64,000 bases of DNA, taken from assembly GCF_024295625.1 (NCBI RefSeq), contig NZ_JANCOJ010000002.1:124001-188000 (forward strand), read 5' to 3'. This DNA is from Streptococcus sp. CF8_St5-11 (GTDB lineage: Bacteria > Bacillota > Bacilli > Lactobacillales > Streptococcaceae). Below the pieces are notes generated by a model. That model saw nothing but the letters and a program-made list of their open reading frames with translations, did not search any database and was not told the DNA's origin. Position 1 is the first letter of the stretch. Every line of letters begins with the position of its first letter. Below are positions 44,851 to 54,475 of the stretch, piece after piece. Both the position numbers and the translations under genes were made by a program.

Positions 44851-45759
44851 ATGTTTATCGATAAACAATTGGGTCAAGATCGGAAATGGATCAATATCGA
44901 CTCGGATTTGATTGCTGAAAATTCATATCTTTATAAAAAATACGATATTGACAAAGAAACCATTGAGTACGCGATGGATAAGAACGAACGTGCCCATATG
45001 GATTACAATCGAGAAAACGGAACGATCACCTTTATCTACAATGTATTGGATTTAGAAAAGGACAAGGAATACTACGAAACCATCCCCATGACCTTTATCG
45101 TTCAAGATACGCGACTCGTGACCATCAGTAACCAGGACAATGCCTATATCATTGAACAAATGGTTCGTTATTTGGAAAGCCATGAGGAGCTGTCGATCTA
45201 TAAGTTGCTTTTTGCAGGTCTTGAAATGATCAGTAATGCTTATTATCCGATTATTGATCGCTTAGATAAGCACAAAGATGAACTCAATCGTTTGCTTCGA
45301 AAGACAACGACGACAAAGAATCTTTATGCCCTGTCTGACCTTGAGACCGGTATGGTGTATCTGGTCGCGGCAGCCAAGCAAAATCGGATGTTGCTAGAAC
45401 ATATCAAAGCACATGTCATTTATCGCAGGATGAATGATGTTGAAAAAGAGCAGTTTGATGATGCCATGATCGAAGCGCGTCAGTTGGTTTCAATGACCGA
45501 GTTGATTTCCAATGTCTTACAGCAGTTGTCTGGATCATACAACAATATCCTAAACAACAACTTGAATGACAACTTGACAACCCTAACCATCTTTGAAGCC
45601 TTGTTGGCGGTCTTAGCCGTTATCACCGGTTTCTTCGGAATGAATATCCCTCTTCCTATGACAGAGGATCCCAATGCTTGGATCTATGTATCCCTATGTA
45701 GCTTTATATTATGGCTCATTTTGGCAAAGGTCATGCGTTGGATTGTGAAAAAAAGATAA
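44851..45759 (+). CDS. corA: CorA family divalent metal transporter
   Basis: 302-residue CorA-type channel for Mg2+ (or Co2+/Ni2+). A long cytoplasmic N-terminal domain (about 1-240) with extended helices leads to two C-terminal TM helices; the loop holds GFFGMNIPLP, the GMN selectivity motif. A short basic tail (MRWIVKKR) ends the protein, as in the family. AAAGGAG precedes ATG 44851 by 7 nt. Confidence 0.93.
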   Translation: MFIDKQLGQDRKWINIDSDLIAENSYLYKKYDIDKETIEYAMDKNERAHMDYNRENGTITFIYNVLDLEKDKEYYETIPMTFIVQDTRLVTISNQDNAYIIEQMVRYLESHEELSIYKLLFAGLEMISNAYYPIIDRLDKHKDELNRLLRKTTTTKNLYALSDLETGMVYLVAAAKQNRMLLEHIKAHVIYRRMNDVEKEQFDDAMIEARQLVSMTELISNVLQQLSGSYNNILNNNLNDNLTTLTIFEALLAVLAVITGFFGMNIPLPMTEDPNAWIYVSLCSFILWLILAKVMRWIVKKR

Positions 45760-45763
45760 AAAA

Positions 45764-45794
45764 AAGAGGCTTGGAGAAATCCGAGCCTCTTCGT
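45764..45794 (+). terminator. Intrinsic terminator of corA
   Basis: AAGAGGCTTGGA pairs with TCCGAGCCTCTT (G-T pairs) around GAAA. The 45795-46210 stretch that follows is AT-rich and shows no gene or clear site. Confidence 0.85.
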
Positions 45795-46234
45795 ATCTAG
45801 AATAATCTGAGAAATAGGAACCATCTAGACACCTGCCCTCCTCTCCAAAGAAGGGGCAGTGTGAATAGTTCATCGACTGTACAAAATCTTCTTGGAAATA
45901 GTAGGAGTAGATTTAATAGTACTGAGTGGTTCTAAATAAATCAGAACTTAGAATAAATCGTTGAATCAGATAAAATGATCCTATTTCTTTATACAGAAAT
46001 ATTTTAGATACTAACTGTATTATACATATTTATTTGTAAAAACGCAAGATAAGAGTTACCAAAAAATAAAAGTTTTCCGATTTTTTTATACTCCAATGAT
46101 GAAGTATATGAAATGGTCGCAAGAAGAAAACCAGTCCTGGCTAGGATTTGCGTCACTTTTCTGATTTCAAGCGATCCAGGATTTTTTCCTAAAAAATAAA
46201 ATTAATCTCCTTTGACTATCATTTGCCTCTTCAT

Positions 46235-46245
46235 TATGTTATACT
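46235..46245 (+). promoter_or_regulatory. Extended -10 promoter of cshA
   Basis: TATG-T-TATACT (46235-46245) is an extended -10. TTGACT at 46212-46217 is too far upstream (22-nt spacing) to be a regular -35. The same TATGTTATACTA motif precedes the Crp/Fnr gene at 62.1 kb. Confidence 0.65.
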
Positions 46246-46251
46246 AGATAA

Positions 46252-46563
46252 GTTGCAAACTTGTATGAGAGAAATGGTGGGGAGACTGAACAGATGGAAG
46301 GCTTCTGTTCGAAAGAAGACTCCCGCAAATAGGATCATGTTGCCTATTTGTTTGAAAAAACGATTCTAGTCAACAACATCCGTTAGGACGCAAAACATTT
46401 TTCTCTAAAGAAAATGTAGTCTTAAACAGACGGACTAGTTTTTCTTTAGATGAGTCTTGCGACAGGTAACCGGGAAGATGACTTCCTATGCAATCAGTGC
46501 GTATTCGCATTGAAAGAAGTTTGATAAAGTGGCTTCGCACCACTTTTTAGAAAGAAGAAAGAA
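46252..46563 (+). ncRNA. Long structured 5' leader of cshA
   Basis: About 310 nt lie between the promoter and the helicase start and fold into a chain of local hairpins: outer GGGAG/CTCCC (46280-46324) around GAACAGA/TCTGTTC (46288-46310); CAAATAGG/CCTATTTG (46326-46350); ACATTTT/AAAATGT (near 46395-46416); GGAAG/CTTCC (46473-46486); CAGTGCG/CGCATTG (46495-46512); and AAAGTGG/CCACTTT followed by TTTTT (46526-46548), a terminator-like stem just before the ribosome site. It looks like a regulatory leader with attenuation. No Rfam family was recognised. Confidence 0.6.
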
Positions 46564-48135
46564 TTGAAATTCAATGAATTTAACTTATCTGCTGAATTAT
46601 TAGCAGAAATCGAAAAAGCTGGCTTTGTAGAAGCAAGCCCCATCCAAGAACAAACTATTCCTTTGGCCCTTGAAGGAAAAGATGTCATCGGCCAAGCGCA
46701 AACAGGGACCGGTAAAACGGCTGCTTTTGGTCTTCCAACTTTGGAGAAGATTGATGTCGATAATACTGTGATCCAAGCTCTTGTTATTGCCCCAACGCGT
46801 GAGTTGGCGGTTCAAAGTCAGGAAGAACTCTTCCGTTTTGGACGCAGCAAGGGTGTTAAAGTCCGCTCTGTCTATGGTGGATCAAGCATTGAAAAGCAAA
46901 TTAAAGCCTTGAAGTCAGGTGCTCATATCGTTGTGGGAACCCCTGGACGCTTGCTAGATTTGATCAAGCGCAAGGCCTTGAAACTTAATCATATTGAAAC
47001 CTTGATCTTGGACGAAGCAGATGAAATGCTCAACATGGGCTTTTTGGAAGATATCGAAGCTATCATTAGCCGTGTTCCAGAAACACGTCAAACTCTTCTC
47101 TTTTCAGCAACGATGCCAGAAGCCATCAAACGCATTGGTGTTCAGTTTATGAAAGAACCCGAACACGTTAAGATTGCGGCCAAAGAATTGACAACTGATT
47201 TGGTCGATCAATACTATATTCGTGTCAAAGAAGGCGAAAAGTTTGATACCTTGACTCGATTGATGGATGTCGAGCAGCCTGAACTTGCCATCGTCTTTGG
47301 TCGGACCAAACGCCGGGTCGATGAATTGACGCGTGGCTTGAAGATTCGTGGCTTCCGTGCAGAAGGAATTCACGGAGATTTGGATCAAAACAAACGTCTT
47401 CGTGTACTTCGTGACTTTAAAAATGGGAACTTGGACGTCTTGGTAGCAACAGACGTTGCGGCACGTGGCTTGGATATTTCAGGTGTGACCCATGTCTACA
47501 ACTACGATATTCCACAAGATCCAGAAAGCTATGTTCACCGGATCGGACGGACAGGTCGTGCTGGGAAAACAGGGCAATCCATTACCTTTGTATCGCCAAA
47601 TGAAATGGGCTATTTGCAAATCATTGAGAACTTGACCAAAAAGCGGATGAAGGGAATGAAACCTGCAACAGCAGAAGAAGCCTTCCAAGCGAAAAAACAA
47701 GTAGCACTGAAGAAAATTGAGCGAGATTTTGAAGATGAAAAAATCCGGACCAACTTTGAGAAGTTTGGCAAGGATGCTCGCAAATTGGCTGCAGCATTCA
47801 CTCCTGAAGAATTGGCTATGTATATTTTGAGCTTGACCGTTCAAGATCCAGACAGCCTTCCAGAAGTTGAAATTGCGCGTGAAAAACCATTGCCGTTTAA
47901 ACCATCCGGTGGTGGCTTTGGTGGAAAAGGAAAAGGTGGCCGTGGAAATGGCCGTCGTGGAGACCAACGCCGTGACCGAAATCGCAGAGATGACCGTGAA
48001 GGTGGACGCCGTGATTTCAAACGCAAGTCCAATAAAAATAGCCGAGACTTTGAAGGCAAAGGCAACAAACGTCCTCATCGTACTTCCAATGAAAAGAAAA
48101 ATGGATTTGTCATCCGCAATAAAGGGGATAAATAA
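46564..48135 (+). CDS. cshA: DEAD-box ATP-dependent RNA helicase
   Basis: 523-residue CshA-type helicase for mRNA turnover and cold adaptation. Q motif (SPIQEQT), Walker [37 protein letters not shown] and HRIGRTGR are all present; the last 80 residues are basic and rich in Gly/Arg/Asp ([20 protein letters not shown]), an RNA-binding tail. The start is TTG 46564: [20 protein letters not shown] is the family N-terminus and no in-frame ATG is available nearby. AGAAAGAAG lies upstream. Preceded by a structured leader and followed by a terminator. Confidence 0.95.
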   Translation: MKFNEFNLSAELLAEIEKAGFVEASPIQEQTIPLALEGKDVIGQAQTGTGKTAAFGLPTLEKIDVDNTVIQALVIAPTRELAVQSQEELFRFGRSKGVKVRSVYGGSSIEKQIKALKSGAHIVVGTPGRLLDLIKRKALKLNHIETLILDEADEMLNMGFLEDIEAIISRVPETRQTLLFSATMPEAIKRIGVQFMKEPEHVKIAAKELTTDLVDQYYIRVKEGEKFDTLTRLMDVEQPELAIVFGRTKRRVDELTRGLKIRGFRAEGIHGDLDQNKRLRVLRDFKNGNLDVLVATDVAARGLDISGVTHVYNYDIPQDPESYVHRIGRTGRAGKTGQSITFVSPNEMGYLQIIENLTKKRMKGMKPATAEEAFQAKKQVALKKIERDFEDEKIRTNFEKFGKDARKLAAAFTPEELAMYILSLTVQDPDSLPEVEIAREKPLPFKPSGGGFGGKGKGGRGNGRRGDQRRDRNRRDDREGGRRDFKRKSNKNSRDFEGKGNKRPHRTSNEKKNGFVIRNKGDK

Positions 48136-48144
48136 GTCCGAAGG

Positions 48145-48173
48145 AACGGTCTATTGCTAGACCGTTTTTTTAT
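48145..48173 (+). terminator. Intrinsic terminator of cshA
   Basis: AACGGTCTA/TAGACCGTT around TTGC, followed by TTTTTT. Confidence 0.95.
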
Positions 48174-48187
48174 ATGAAAAATAAAAA

Positions 48188-48220
48188 ATACAAGGGTTAA
48201 CCAGCTGTTAACCCTTGTAT
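48188..48220. repeat. Perfect 14-bp inverted repeat
   Basis: ATACAAGGGTTAAC and GTTAACCCTTGTAT flank CAGCT. The ends are A-rich on the left and T-rich on the right, so it could be a second bidirectional terminator or a dyad operator. Confidence 0.7.
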
Positions 48221-48238
48221 ATTTATAAGGAGACCTAA

Positions 48239-48274
48239 ATGATAACTGACTCTTTTAGAAAAAATGTATCATGA
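48239..48274 (+). other. Possible 11-codon leader ORF
   Basis: AAGGAG is spaced 7 nt from an ATG opening the frame MITDSFRKNVS and a TGA. It follows the inverted repeat at 48188-48220 and precedes the aldose epimerase promoter. Nothing but the strong ribosome site supports translation. Confidence 0.2.
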
Positions 48275-48423
48275 TAAGGAGCATCCAAAAAAGTCAGACA
48301 ACAGAAAGAATGGATTCCTAAAATGGGATATTTCTGTTAACATATTAAGTCTACAATTATTTCCAAGCCTTGTCAAGGTTTTTTCTTATTTTTTTTAAAA
48401 ATTTTTAACTAAAAAGATAAAAA

Positions 48424-48451
48424 TTGACAATCTTAGCTAAAAGGTTATAAT
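48424..48451 (+). promoter_or_regulatory. Promoter of the aldose epimerase-like gene
   Basis: Consensus -35 TTGACA (48424-48429), 16-nt spacer, -10 TATAAT (48446-48451). Confidence 0.85.
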
Positions 48452-48490
48452 GAATATGATAACTATATTAATTATAAAGAGGTGGCGTCC

Positions 48491-49384
48491 ATGGTGATTG
48501 CATTAAAAAATGATGATCTAGAAGTACACTTTAAGACATTTGGAGGGGAATTGAGCTCCATTCGAAGTAAAGAAGGCATAGAATATCTCTGGCAAGGGGA
48601 TCCAGAGTATTGGTCAGGACAAGCGCCGGTTCTGTTTCCGATTTGCGGGAGCGTTCGTAATGGCCAAGTACAGTATCATCTAAAAGATGGAGTGAAGACA
48701 GGTCAGCTACCAAGACACGGCCTCATTCGCAAGAGAGAGTTTGAACTTAAAGAACAAACAGACCATCGTCTTGTCTTTGAAATCACCTCTAACGAAGAGA
48801 GCCTGCAAAATTATCCCTACCATTTTCGAGTTGAAATCGTTTATGAACTACAAGGGAAAGAAATCACCATCACCTATCGTGTACAAAATCTAGAGTCTGA
48901 TCAAGTCATGCCTTATTTCATTGGAGGGCATCCAGCCTTTTATTGTCCCCTTTTAGCAGATGAAGACTATGAAGACTACGAGTTGATTTTTGAAAAAGAA
49001 GAAACCTGTAGCGTCCCTCTCTTGTTCACAGAAACTGGATTGGTCGATCGCCTGCAGCGGACGCCATTTTTTGATCATAAGCGTAGCCTACCTTTGCGAC
49101 ATGAACTATTTGAAAAAGATGCCATTATTTTAGATCAGTTAGCCTCTAAATCTGTGAAGCTTATCTCGAAAAAATCAGGTAAAGGTTTGGAATTTGATTT
49201 TGCAGATTTTGAAAATCTGGTCCTTTGGTCTACTAATAACAAGGGCCCCTTCATTGCCTTAGAGCCTTGGACAGGTATTTCCACATCTGCAGAAGAGGGC
49301 GATTTCTTCGAAGACAAAAAAGGTGTGATCCAGTTGGACCCTCAAGAGACACGGAGTCACCAGTACCGTATCACCATTTTGTAA
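48491..49384 (+). CDS. Aldose 1-epimerase family protein (LacX-like)
   Basis: 297-residue galactose mutarotase-like beta-sandwich protein. Features: FKTFGGELSSIRSKEGIEYL, APVLFPICGSVRNGQ, a catalytic His in RHGLIRKREFEL, GGHPAF and EPWTGISTS (Glu as base). It is of the LacX/YeaD-type cytosolic branch, with no sugar operon nearby to give the substrate. ATG 48491 is chosen over the GTG at 48482, since GAGGTGG lies 7 nt before ATG. Confidence 0.88.
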   Translation: MVIALKNDDLEVHFKTFGGELSSIRSKEGIEYLWQGDPEYWSGQAPVLFPICGSVRNGQVQYHLKDGVKTGQLPRHGLIRKREFELKEQTDHRLVFEITSNEESLQNYPYHFRVEIVYELQGKEITITYRVQNLESDQVMPYFIGGHPAFYCPLLADEDYEDYELIFEKEETCSVPLLFTETGLVDRLQRTPFFDHKRSLPLRHELFEKDAIILDQLASKSVKLISKKSGKGLEFDFADFENLVLWSTNNKGPFIALEPWTGISTSAEEGDFFEDKKGVIQLDPQETRSHQYRITIL

Positions 49385-49400
49385 ATGAAAAACCGTTGGA

Positions 49401-49664
49401 CTATGGAGTCCGACGGTTCTTTTTGATATAGTTTAGTTTTGCTTGGCGCGATTTCTTTTTAAAGAGAGCTTCGGCAGACATCGCAGAGGGTTTATCTGGA
49501 TAGGATTCTTTGTAAAGAAGTTTAACGGGGAGGCGAGCCCGTGTGTATTTGGCTCCTTTTCCAGCATTGTGAGTCTTCAGGCGTTTTTCGACATCCGTGG
49601 TATAGCCAGTGTAGAGAGAGCCATCCGCACACTCTAAAACATACATGTAAGCCTTAGTTTCCAT
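49401..49664 (-). CDS. GIY-YIG nuclease-domain protein (UPF0213/YhbQ-like)
   Basis: 87-residue protein: [20 protein letters not shown] (the GIY and YIG elements), then [20 protein letters not shown] with the catalytic Arg, and [18 protein letters not shown]. Start at ATG 49664, which is the METKAYMY start and overlaps the end of the methyltransferase gene by 11 nt; the longer frame to 49706 lies inside that gene. Probable small DNA-processing nuclease. Confidence 0.88.
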   Translation of the reverse strand: METKAYMYVLECADGSLYTGYTTDVEKRLKTHNAGKGAKYTRARLPVKLLYKESYPDKPSAMSAEALFKKKSRQAKLNYIKKNRRTP

Positions 49665-50400
49665 AGTAGATCTCATGAATCTCATCTGTATAGCTGCCAT
49701 CTTCATTGTGAATAAAGAGAGGAGGCAGAATTTTTAACCCATCCAGTGAGCCATCCTTGATCGCCTCAATCAATAACATATTCGCCTCTTTGGTCACTTT
49801 TGGATAGACAAACTGGATCCGCTTAGGTGCAAGATTATAGCGCTTCATGGTTTCGATGATATCCAAAAAGCGATCTGGACGATGGACCATCGCTAAGCGA
49901 CCATTTGATTTGAGAACCCGCTGGGCCACATGGCAAATCTCATCTAAATTGGTGGTAATTTCATGCCGGGCTAAGAGGTAGTGTTCACTCTCATTGAGAT
50001 TGGAATGCTCATCAACCTTGAAATAAGGGGGATTGCAAAGGATGATATCCACCTTACTGCCCTTGATATGTTGAGGCAAATGCTTGAGGTCATCGGTGAT
50101 CATGGACATTTGCGGGTTCAAATCATTGAGAGTAATGGAGCGGGTAGCCATATCCGCCAGACGTTCCTGAATTTCAACACCAATAATCTGAGCTTCTGTC
50201 CGAGTGCTCGCAAAGAGTCCCACAGCCCCATTTCCCGCGCAGAGATCTACGATCAAGCCCCGCTTGGGCAATTTTGGAAAGCGTGAGAGCAGGACGCTAT
50301 CCACGGAGTAACTAAAAACTTCCCGATTTTGTATGATTTTTACATCACTTGAAAAGAGTTGGTTGACGCGCTCACCGTCTTTTAATTCGATATCTGTCAT
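49654..50400 (-). CDS. tRNA1(Val) (adenine37-N6)-methyltransferase-like protein
   Basis: 248-residue SAM-dependent methyltransferase of the TrmN6/YabB class. SAM motif [14 protein letters not shown], acidic motif [14 protein letters not shown] and catalytic LCNPPYF (NPPY, N6-adenine methylation) are present. ATG 50400 ([11 protein letters not shown]) was chosen: TATAAT lies just upstream on the minus strand and the N-terminal extension to 50475 is not typical. Upstream partner of the GIY-YIG gene, an order conserved in Firmicutes. Confidence 0.9.
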   Translation of the reverse strand: MTDIELKDGERVNQLFSSDVKIIQNREVFSYSVDSVLLSRFPKLPKRGLIVDLCAGNGAVGLFASTRTEAQIIGVEIQERLADMATRSITLNDLNPQMSMITDDLKHLPQHIKGSKVDIILCNPPYFKVDEHSNLNESEHYLLARHEITTNLDEICHVAQRVLKSNGRLAMVHRPDRFLDIIETMKRYNLAPKRIQFVYPKVTKEANMLLIEAIKDGSLDGLKILPPLFIHNEDGSYTDEIHEIYYGN

Positions 50401-50450
50401 GGCTCTATTATAGCATGAAAAGAGGCTTGGGGAAAGATCGATAAAACATA

Positions 50451-50484
50451 AAAAGTTGAGAGTTTTTACTCTCAACTTTTTTTA
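50451..50484 (-). terminator. Terminator of the P-type ATPase gene
   Basis: AAAAGTTGAGAG and CTCTCAACTTTT form a perfect 12-bp stem around TTTTTA. It works in both directions but sits exactly downstream of the ATPase stop at 50482. Confidence 0.9.
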
Positions 50485-52821
50485 ATCAAATTCATATTTT
50501 TGGAGAATCGTAGTGAGGATAAAGACTCCTGTAAAGATAGCCATCAATGCCAGATAAACTGGGAAAGTAGTGGTTGTAAGGAGGGAAATCTCGATCAAGT
50601 TTTTCAACACGACCGCAGATGCGTAGAATCCTACTACAGAGAAGATGATGAGGAGGGCCCGCCAGATATTTAGTGGCAGGCAAGCACGGATAACGGATAG
50701 GAAACCGATGGATCCAAGTAAGTAGTAGGATACAGTAGACATATCGGCTGCAGACCAACCATGGCTTGCTCCCCAAAGGCGAATGAACAAGACGCTAAAG
50801 ACGACCATCAAGGCGCTTGGTAAGGCTAACAGAAGGGAACGTCTTAAGAAGTGTTTTTCAACCGGTTTGATATTGCGTTCAAAGGTCAACACAAATGGTG
50901 GGAATCCTTCAACAAATTGGTCAATCAAGGTGATTTGAATAGGGATGAATGGAAAAATCAGCAAATAATTGACGTTGAAGAAAAGGGCACTGGCGATACA
51001 GATAATAGCCAAGAGGAAGGAATAAATCGTTTTGATGAAGAAGATCGGAGCGATTCGTCCAATGTTATTGACCACACGACGACCTTCGAATAGAATTTCT
51101 GGAACATCATTAAAGTCAGAGTTCAAAAGAACAATATTTGCAATTTGACGGGTTGCAGGATCTCCTTCAGCCATTACGATGGAGCAGTCTGCTTCACGAA
51201 GAGCAAGGATATCATTGACTCCATCTCCTGTCATAGCAGTCGTCCGACCAGCTGCTTTCAAGGTTTGGATGAGCAGTTTTTTCTGGTGAGGAGACACGCG
51301 TCCAAAGATGGCTGTTTCTTCTGCTTGATCCACTAATTGATCATCAGAAATTTTTGAACAATCGACGTAGTTCTCATAATTTTTGAAGCCAGCTTGTTGA
51401 GCGATATAAGAAACCGTTACAGGGTTGTCACCGGATATGATTTTTAGATCCACTCCTTGAGAGCGCATATACTCAAGAGTATCTGAAGCCCCTTCACGAA
51501 TGGGGTCTGTAATCTCAATAACGGCAATCCCTTCAAGATTTTCAGGCAGTTTCAATTCCTGCATGCTGATTAGTTCTGAACTATGTGCCAATACGAGCAC
51601 GCGCGATCCACGAGCTTGTGCTTCGACGACAGCAGCTGGATTTTCTTTAAGGAGCATTTCAGGAGCACCGAGAAAGACGGTTCCAAGGTTGGATAGGTGC
51701 ATGGCTCCCCATTTTCGATCACTTGAGAAAGGAATAATGTTTTCCGCAGTATAAGCATGTTCCAACTCCCCATAAGCCTTGCGAATAGCTTGAGCAGTAG
51801 GATTGGTGTCCTCGCTATTTTGCATGTAAGCAGAGAGGATGACCTGGATCGTTTCCTCAGAAAAATGCTCGGATAAGCTATGGAGAGCTTCGACTGTCAT
51901 CTTCCCTTGAGTGATGGTCCCGGTCTTATCTAGACACAAGGTATCCACACGCGCCAGGGTTTCCACTGAATACATTTCTTGAACAAGAACCTTGCGCATA
52001 CCGAGCTTAATAACCGCCGTCAAAAGAGACGTAACCGTCAGTAGGGCAATTCCTTTTGGCAACATTCCCAAGAGAGCTGTGGAAGAATTCACGACAGAAT
52101 CCTTGATCGGTAGCATCTTGATCAACAATGCTTCAAAGAAGAGGGCAAGGCCAAATGGGATGATAATTTTCCCAGTAAAGCTAGAGATTTTCGCTAAATT
52201 ATAGAGAATACGCGAATTGATAGGCTTCAAGGTTTTGGCTTCCATCATCAGTTTGTTGGCATAGTTGTTTGCCCCAACTCGCTTGACACGGGCATAGACT
52301 TGACCACTTGCGATAAAACTTCCAGAAAGCAGTTCATCACCAACTTCTTTTAAGACCAGGTCACTCTCACCAGTCAGCATAGCCTCATTGGCTTCTGCAA
52401 TACCGGACATGACTTCAGCATCACTAGGGATCTGCTCACCCGAAGACAGAAGCATTAGATCACCTAGGACAAGCTTCTCTGGTGGAATCGCATCTTTTTC
52501 CCCATCACGAATGACAGTCACTAGCTCACGACTCATGAGGTTGAGTTTATCAATCATCCGCTTGGCGCGCATCTCGGTCATGATCCCTGTAATGGCATTG
52601 AAGCAAATGACCGCGAAAAAGATCATATTGCTCCAGGCCTGTACAGCAGCCAAGGCTACGGCAATCACAAAGTTTAAGGTATTAAACAAGGTGAAGACGT
52701 TGCGCTTGATGATTTGCCAGGTACTGGTACTTGTATTCGTTGTAAAATCATTGGTTTGTCCGCGATCCATTTTCTTACGGACTTCACTGAGGGACAAGCC
52801 CTTTAAATCATTCGTTTCCAT
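50482..52821 (-). CDS. Cation-transporting P-type ATPase
   Basis: 779-residue P-type ATPase. Actuator motif LTGES, phosphorylation motif DKTGTITQ, nucleotide domain and TGDGVNDILAL hinge are intact. The TM4 cation site reads LPKGIALL rather than the PEGL of Ca2+ and Mg2+ pumps, and the protein is shorter than the usual 880-900 residues. It belongs to the streptococcal HAD-IC ATPases with poorly defined substrate; calcium or another divalent cation is a guess. ATG 52821 is listed; a TTG two codons upstream also opens the frame. The ribosome site is weak. Confidence 0.9.
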   Translation of the reverse strand: METNDLKGLSLSEVRKKMDRGQTNDFTTNTSTSTWQIIKRNVFTLFNTLNFVIAVALAAVQAWSNMIFFAVICFNAITGIMTEMRAKRMIDKLNLMSRELVTVIRDGEKDAIPPEKLVLGDLMLLSSGEQIPSDAEVMSGIAEANEAMLTGESDLVLKEVGDELLSGSFIASGQVYARVKRVGANNYANKLMMEAKTLKPINSRILYNLAKISSFTGKIIIPFGLALFFEALLIKMLPIKDSVVNSSTALLGMLPKGIALLTVTSLLTAVIKLGMRKVLVQEMYSVETLARVDTLCLDKTGTITQGKMTVEALHSLSEHFSEETIQVILSAYMQNSEDTNPTAQAIRKAYGELEHAYTAENIIPFSSDRKWGAMHLSNLGTVFLGAPEMLLKENPAAVVEAQARGSRVLVLAHSSELISMQELKLPENLEGIAVIEITDPIREGASDTLEYMRSQGVDLKIISGDNPVTVSYIAQQAGFKNYENYVDCSKISDDQLVDQAEETAIFGRVSPHQKKLLIQTLKAAGRTTAMTGDGVNDILALREADCSIVMAEGDPATRQIANIVLLNSDFNDVPEILFEGRRVVNNIGRIAPIFFIKTIYSFLLAIICIASALFFNVNYLLIFPFIPIQITLIDQFVEGFPPFVLTFERNIKPVEKHFLRRSLLLALPSALMVVFSVLFIRLWGASHGWSAADMSTVSYYLLGSIGFLSVIRACLPLNIWRALLIIFSVVGFYASAVVLKNLIEISLLTTTTFPVYLALMAIFTGVFILTTILQKYEFD

Positions 52822-52899
52822 AGACAATATGATATCATTTTTTTGAGAAAAAGACTATCTAGAATCGGTCCGCTGAGTCAATTTTTATCTAAAAAAGGT

Positions 52900-52928
52900 T
52901 TGCGGTCAAAATCAGGATACGGTATAAT
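52900..52928 (+). promoter_or_regulatory. Promoter of plsC
   Basis: -35 TTGCGG (52900-52905), 17-nt spacer, -10 TATAAT (52923-52928). Confidence 0.7.
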
Positions 52929-52994
52929 AAGAAAGAACCTTTTACAGGATGGAATATCTTGTAAAGATTAATGAAATGGATTTGAGGAACAACT

Positions 52995-53741
52995 ATGTTT
53001 TACACCTATTTACGGGGCCTTGTTGCCTTTATTCTTTGGGTTTTAAATGGGAATGCCCATTACCATCATAAGGACAATATTCCAGATCGGGAAGAGAACT
53101 ACATCTTGGTATCCCCTCACCGGACTTGGTGGGATCCGGTCTATATGGCCTTCGCGACCAAGCCAAAGCAATTTATCTTTATGGCAAAAAAAGAGCTCTT
53201 TACCAATCGTATTTTTGGCTGGTGGATTCGCATGTGTGGTGCTTTTCCGATCGACCGTGAAAATCCGGGAGCAGAAGCTATTAAGTATCCTGTCAATATG
53301 CTGAAAAAGAGCAACCGTTCCTTGATTATGTTCCCAAGTGGAAGCCGTCATTCTCAAGACGTCAAAGGCGGTGTTGCTATCATTGCCAAAATGGCTAAGG
53401 TCCGTATCATGCCAGTGACTTATACTGGTCCAAGAGACTTGAAAGGGTTGGCAACGGGTGAACGTATTGATATGAACTTCGGACATCCGATTGATATTTC
53501 GGATATTAAAAAGATGAATGACGAAGGAGTGGCAGAAGTTGCCCGTCGTATTCAAGAGGAGTTTGACCGTTTGGATGCGGAAGCGCAAGCGATCAACACC
53601 CCAACAAAACCGTTTATCTTGATTCGTTTGTTAAAAATCCTTTTGATTCCTCTTGTCTTAGTCGTGGGCATCTTGACCTTGCTCTTTAGTTACCTAGCCA
53701 GCTTTGTATGGGATCCGGACAAACATCGAAAAAACAAATAA
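52995..53741 (+). CDS. plsC: 1-acyl-sn-glycerol-3-phosphate acyltransferase
   Basis: 248-residue PlsC making phosphatidic acid. Catalytic HRTWWDP (HX4D) at about residue 42, block II GAFPIDRENPG, block III FPSGSRHSQ (where EGTR is usual, SGSR is found) and block IV VRIMPVTY. An N-terminal membrane helix and a C-terminal hydrophobic helix (about 212-238) flank the catalytic domain. GAGGA lies 7-8 nt before ATG 52995. Confidence 0.93.
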   Translation: MFYTYLRGLVAFILWVLNGNAHYHHKDNIPDREENYILVSPHRTWWDPVYMAFATKPKQFIFMAKKELFTNRIFGWWIRMCGAFPIDRENPGAEAIKYPVNMLKKSNRSLIMFPSGSRHSQDVKGGVAIIAKMAKVRIMPVTYTGPRDLKGLATGERIDMNFGHPIDISDIKKMNDEGVAEVARRIQEEFDRLDAEAQAINTPTKPFILIRLLKILLIPLVLVVGILTLLFSYLASFVWDPDKHRKNK

Positions 53742-53770
53742 AAAACTGAGAATTTTCTCAGTTTTTTTTT
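53740..53770 (+). terminator. Intrinsic terminator of plsC
   Basis: AAAAACTGAGAA and TTCTCAGTTTTT directly abut the plsC stop codon; the T-run is nine long. Confidence 0.9.
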
Positions 53771-53775
53771 ATTTT

Positions 53776-53783
53776 TACGAATA
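53776..53783 (+). promoter_or_regulatory. com box (ComX/SigX promoter) of comEA
   Basis: TACGAATA preceded by a T-run matches the streptococcal late-competence combox TACGAATA. It lies 24 nt before the comEA ATG, which makes SigX-dependent induction very likely. Confidence 0.85.
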
Positions 53784-53806
53784 ATAATAGTGAGAGGAGG
53801 CTTTTT

Positions 53807-54475
53807 ATGGAAGATATGATTGAAAAAATCAAAGAATATAAGCTCTTTTTAGCACTTACAGCTATCGGACTCTTACTTGGAGGGTATTTCCTTTTCCATC
53901 GACCTCAGTCGAGTACATCAACAATACCGGATCTCTATCAGACTTCCCGTTCAACTTCGAGCAAAGAAAAGACATCTGCTTCTAGTTCAAGAGAAGAAAA
54001 GCCGGCTGCTTCAGTGTCTGATGCTCCCGAGATCATTACGGTCGATGTCAAAGGGGCTGTCAAACAACCGGGTGTCTATGAGTTGCGCTCTGATAGCAGA
54101 GTCCACGATGCCATTCATAAGGCGGGTGGAATGACTGCTGAAGCCAATAGCCAATCGGTCAATTTGGCGCAAAAACTCTCTGATGAAGCAGTGATTTATG
54201 TTGCCAAAGAAGGGGAGGATGTTCCAGCACTTGGAAGTTCAGAAAGTCCTGCAACTTCGTCAGCATCAGCAGAAAAAACAGGCAAGGTCCATTTAAATCG
54301 AGCGACCGAGTCAGAGCTCCAGACGGTATCAGGCATTGGTCAGAAACGAGCCCAGGACATTATCGCCTATCGCGACGCAAATGGCCCTTTTCGATCAGTG
54401 GATGATCTTAAAAATGTTTCAGGAATCGGGGAGAAAACACTGGAGAAACTAAGAGATGCTTTCACGGTGGATTAA
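53807..54475 (+). CDS. comEA: Competence DNA receptor ComEA
   Basis: 222-residue membrane-anchored double-strand DNA receptor. One N-terminal TM helix (about 12-30), a Ser/Thr/Lys-rich linker, a SLBB-type domain (VDVKGAVKQPGVYELRSDSR), then a helix-hairpin-helix pair (VHLNRATESELQTVSGIGQK, DLKNVSGIGEKTLEKL). AGGAGG is 7-8 nt before ATG 53807. It overlaps comEC by 20 nt. Confidence 0.97.
   Translation: MEDMIEKIKEYKLFLALTAIGLLLGGYFLFHRPQSSTSTIPDLYQTSRSTSSKEKTSASSSREEKPAASVSDAPEIITVDVKGAVKQPGVYELRSDSRVHDAIHKAGGMTAEANSQSVNLAQKLSDEAVIYVAKEGEDVPALGSSESPATSSASAEKTGKVHLNRATESELQTVSGIGQKRAQDIIAYRDANGPFRSVDDLKNVSGIGEKTLEKLRDAFTVD

Noticed and set aside
45795..46210. Possible small gene or tRNA in the gap after corA
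   Set aside because: Both strands are AT-rich with frequent stops; no cloverleaf, ribosome site or protein-like frame was found.
47479..48078. Long minus-strand frame opposite cshA
   Set aside because: Shadow frame produced by the Gly/Arg-rich tail and codon bias of cshA.
51081..51100. CGAATA string on the plus strand as another com box
   Set aside because: It lies inside the P-type ATPase coding region and lacks the full TACGAATA and a downstream gene.
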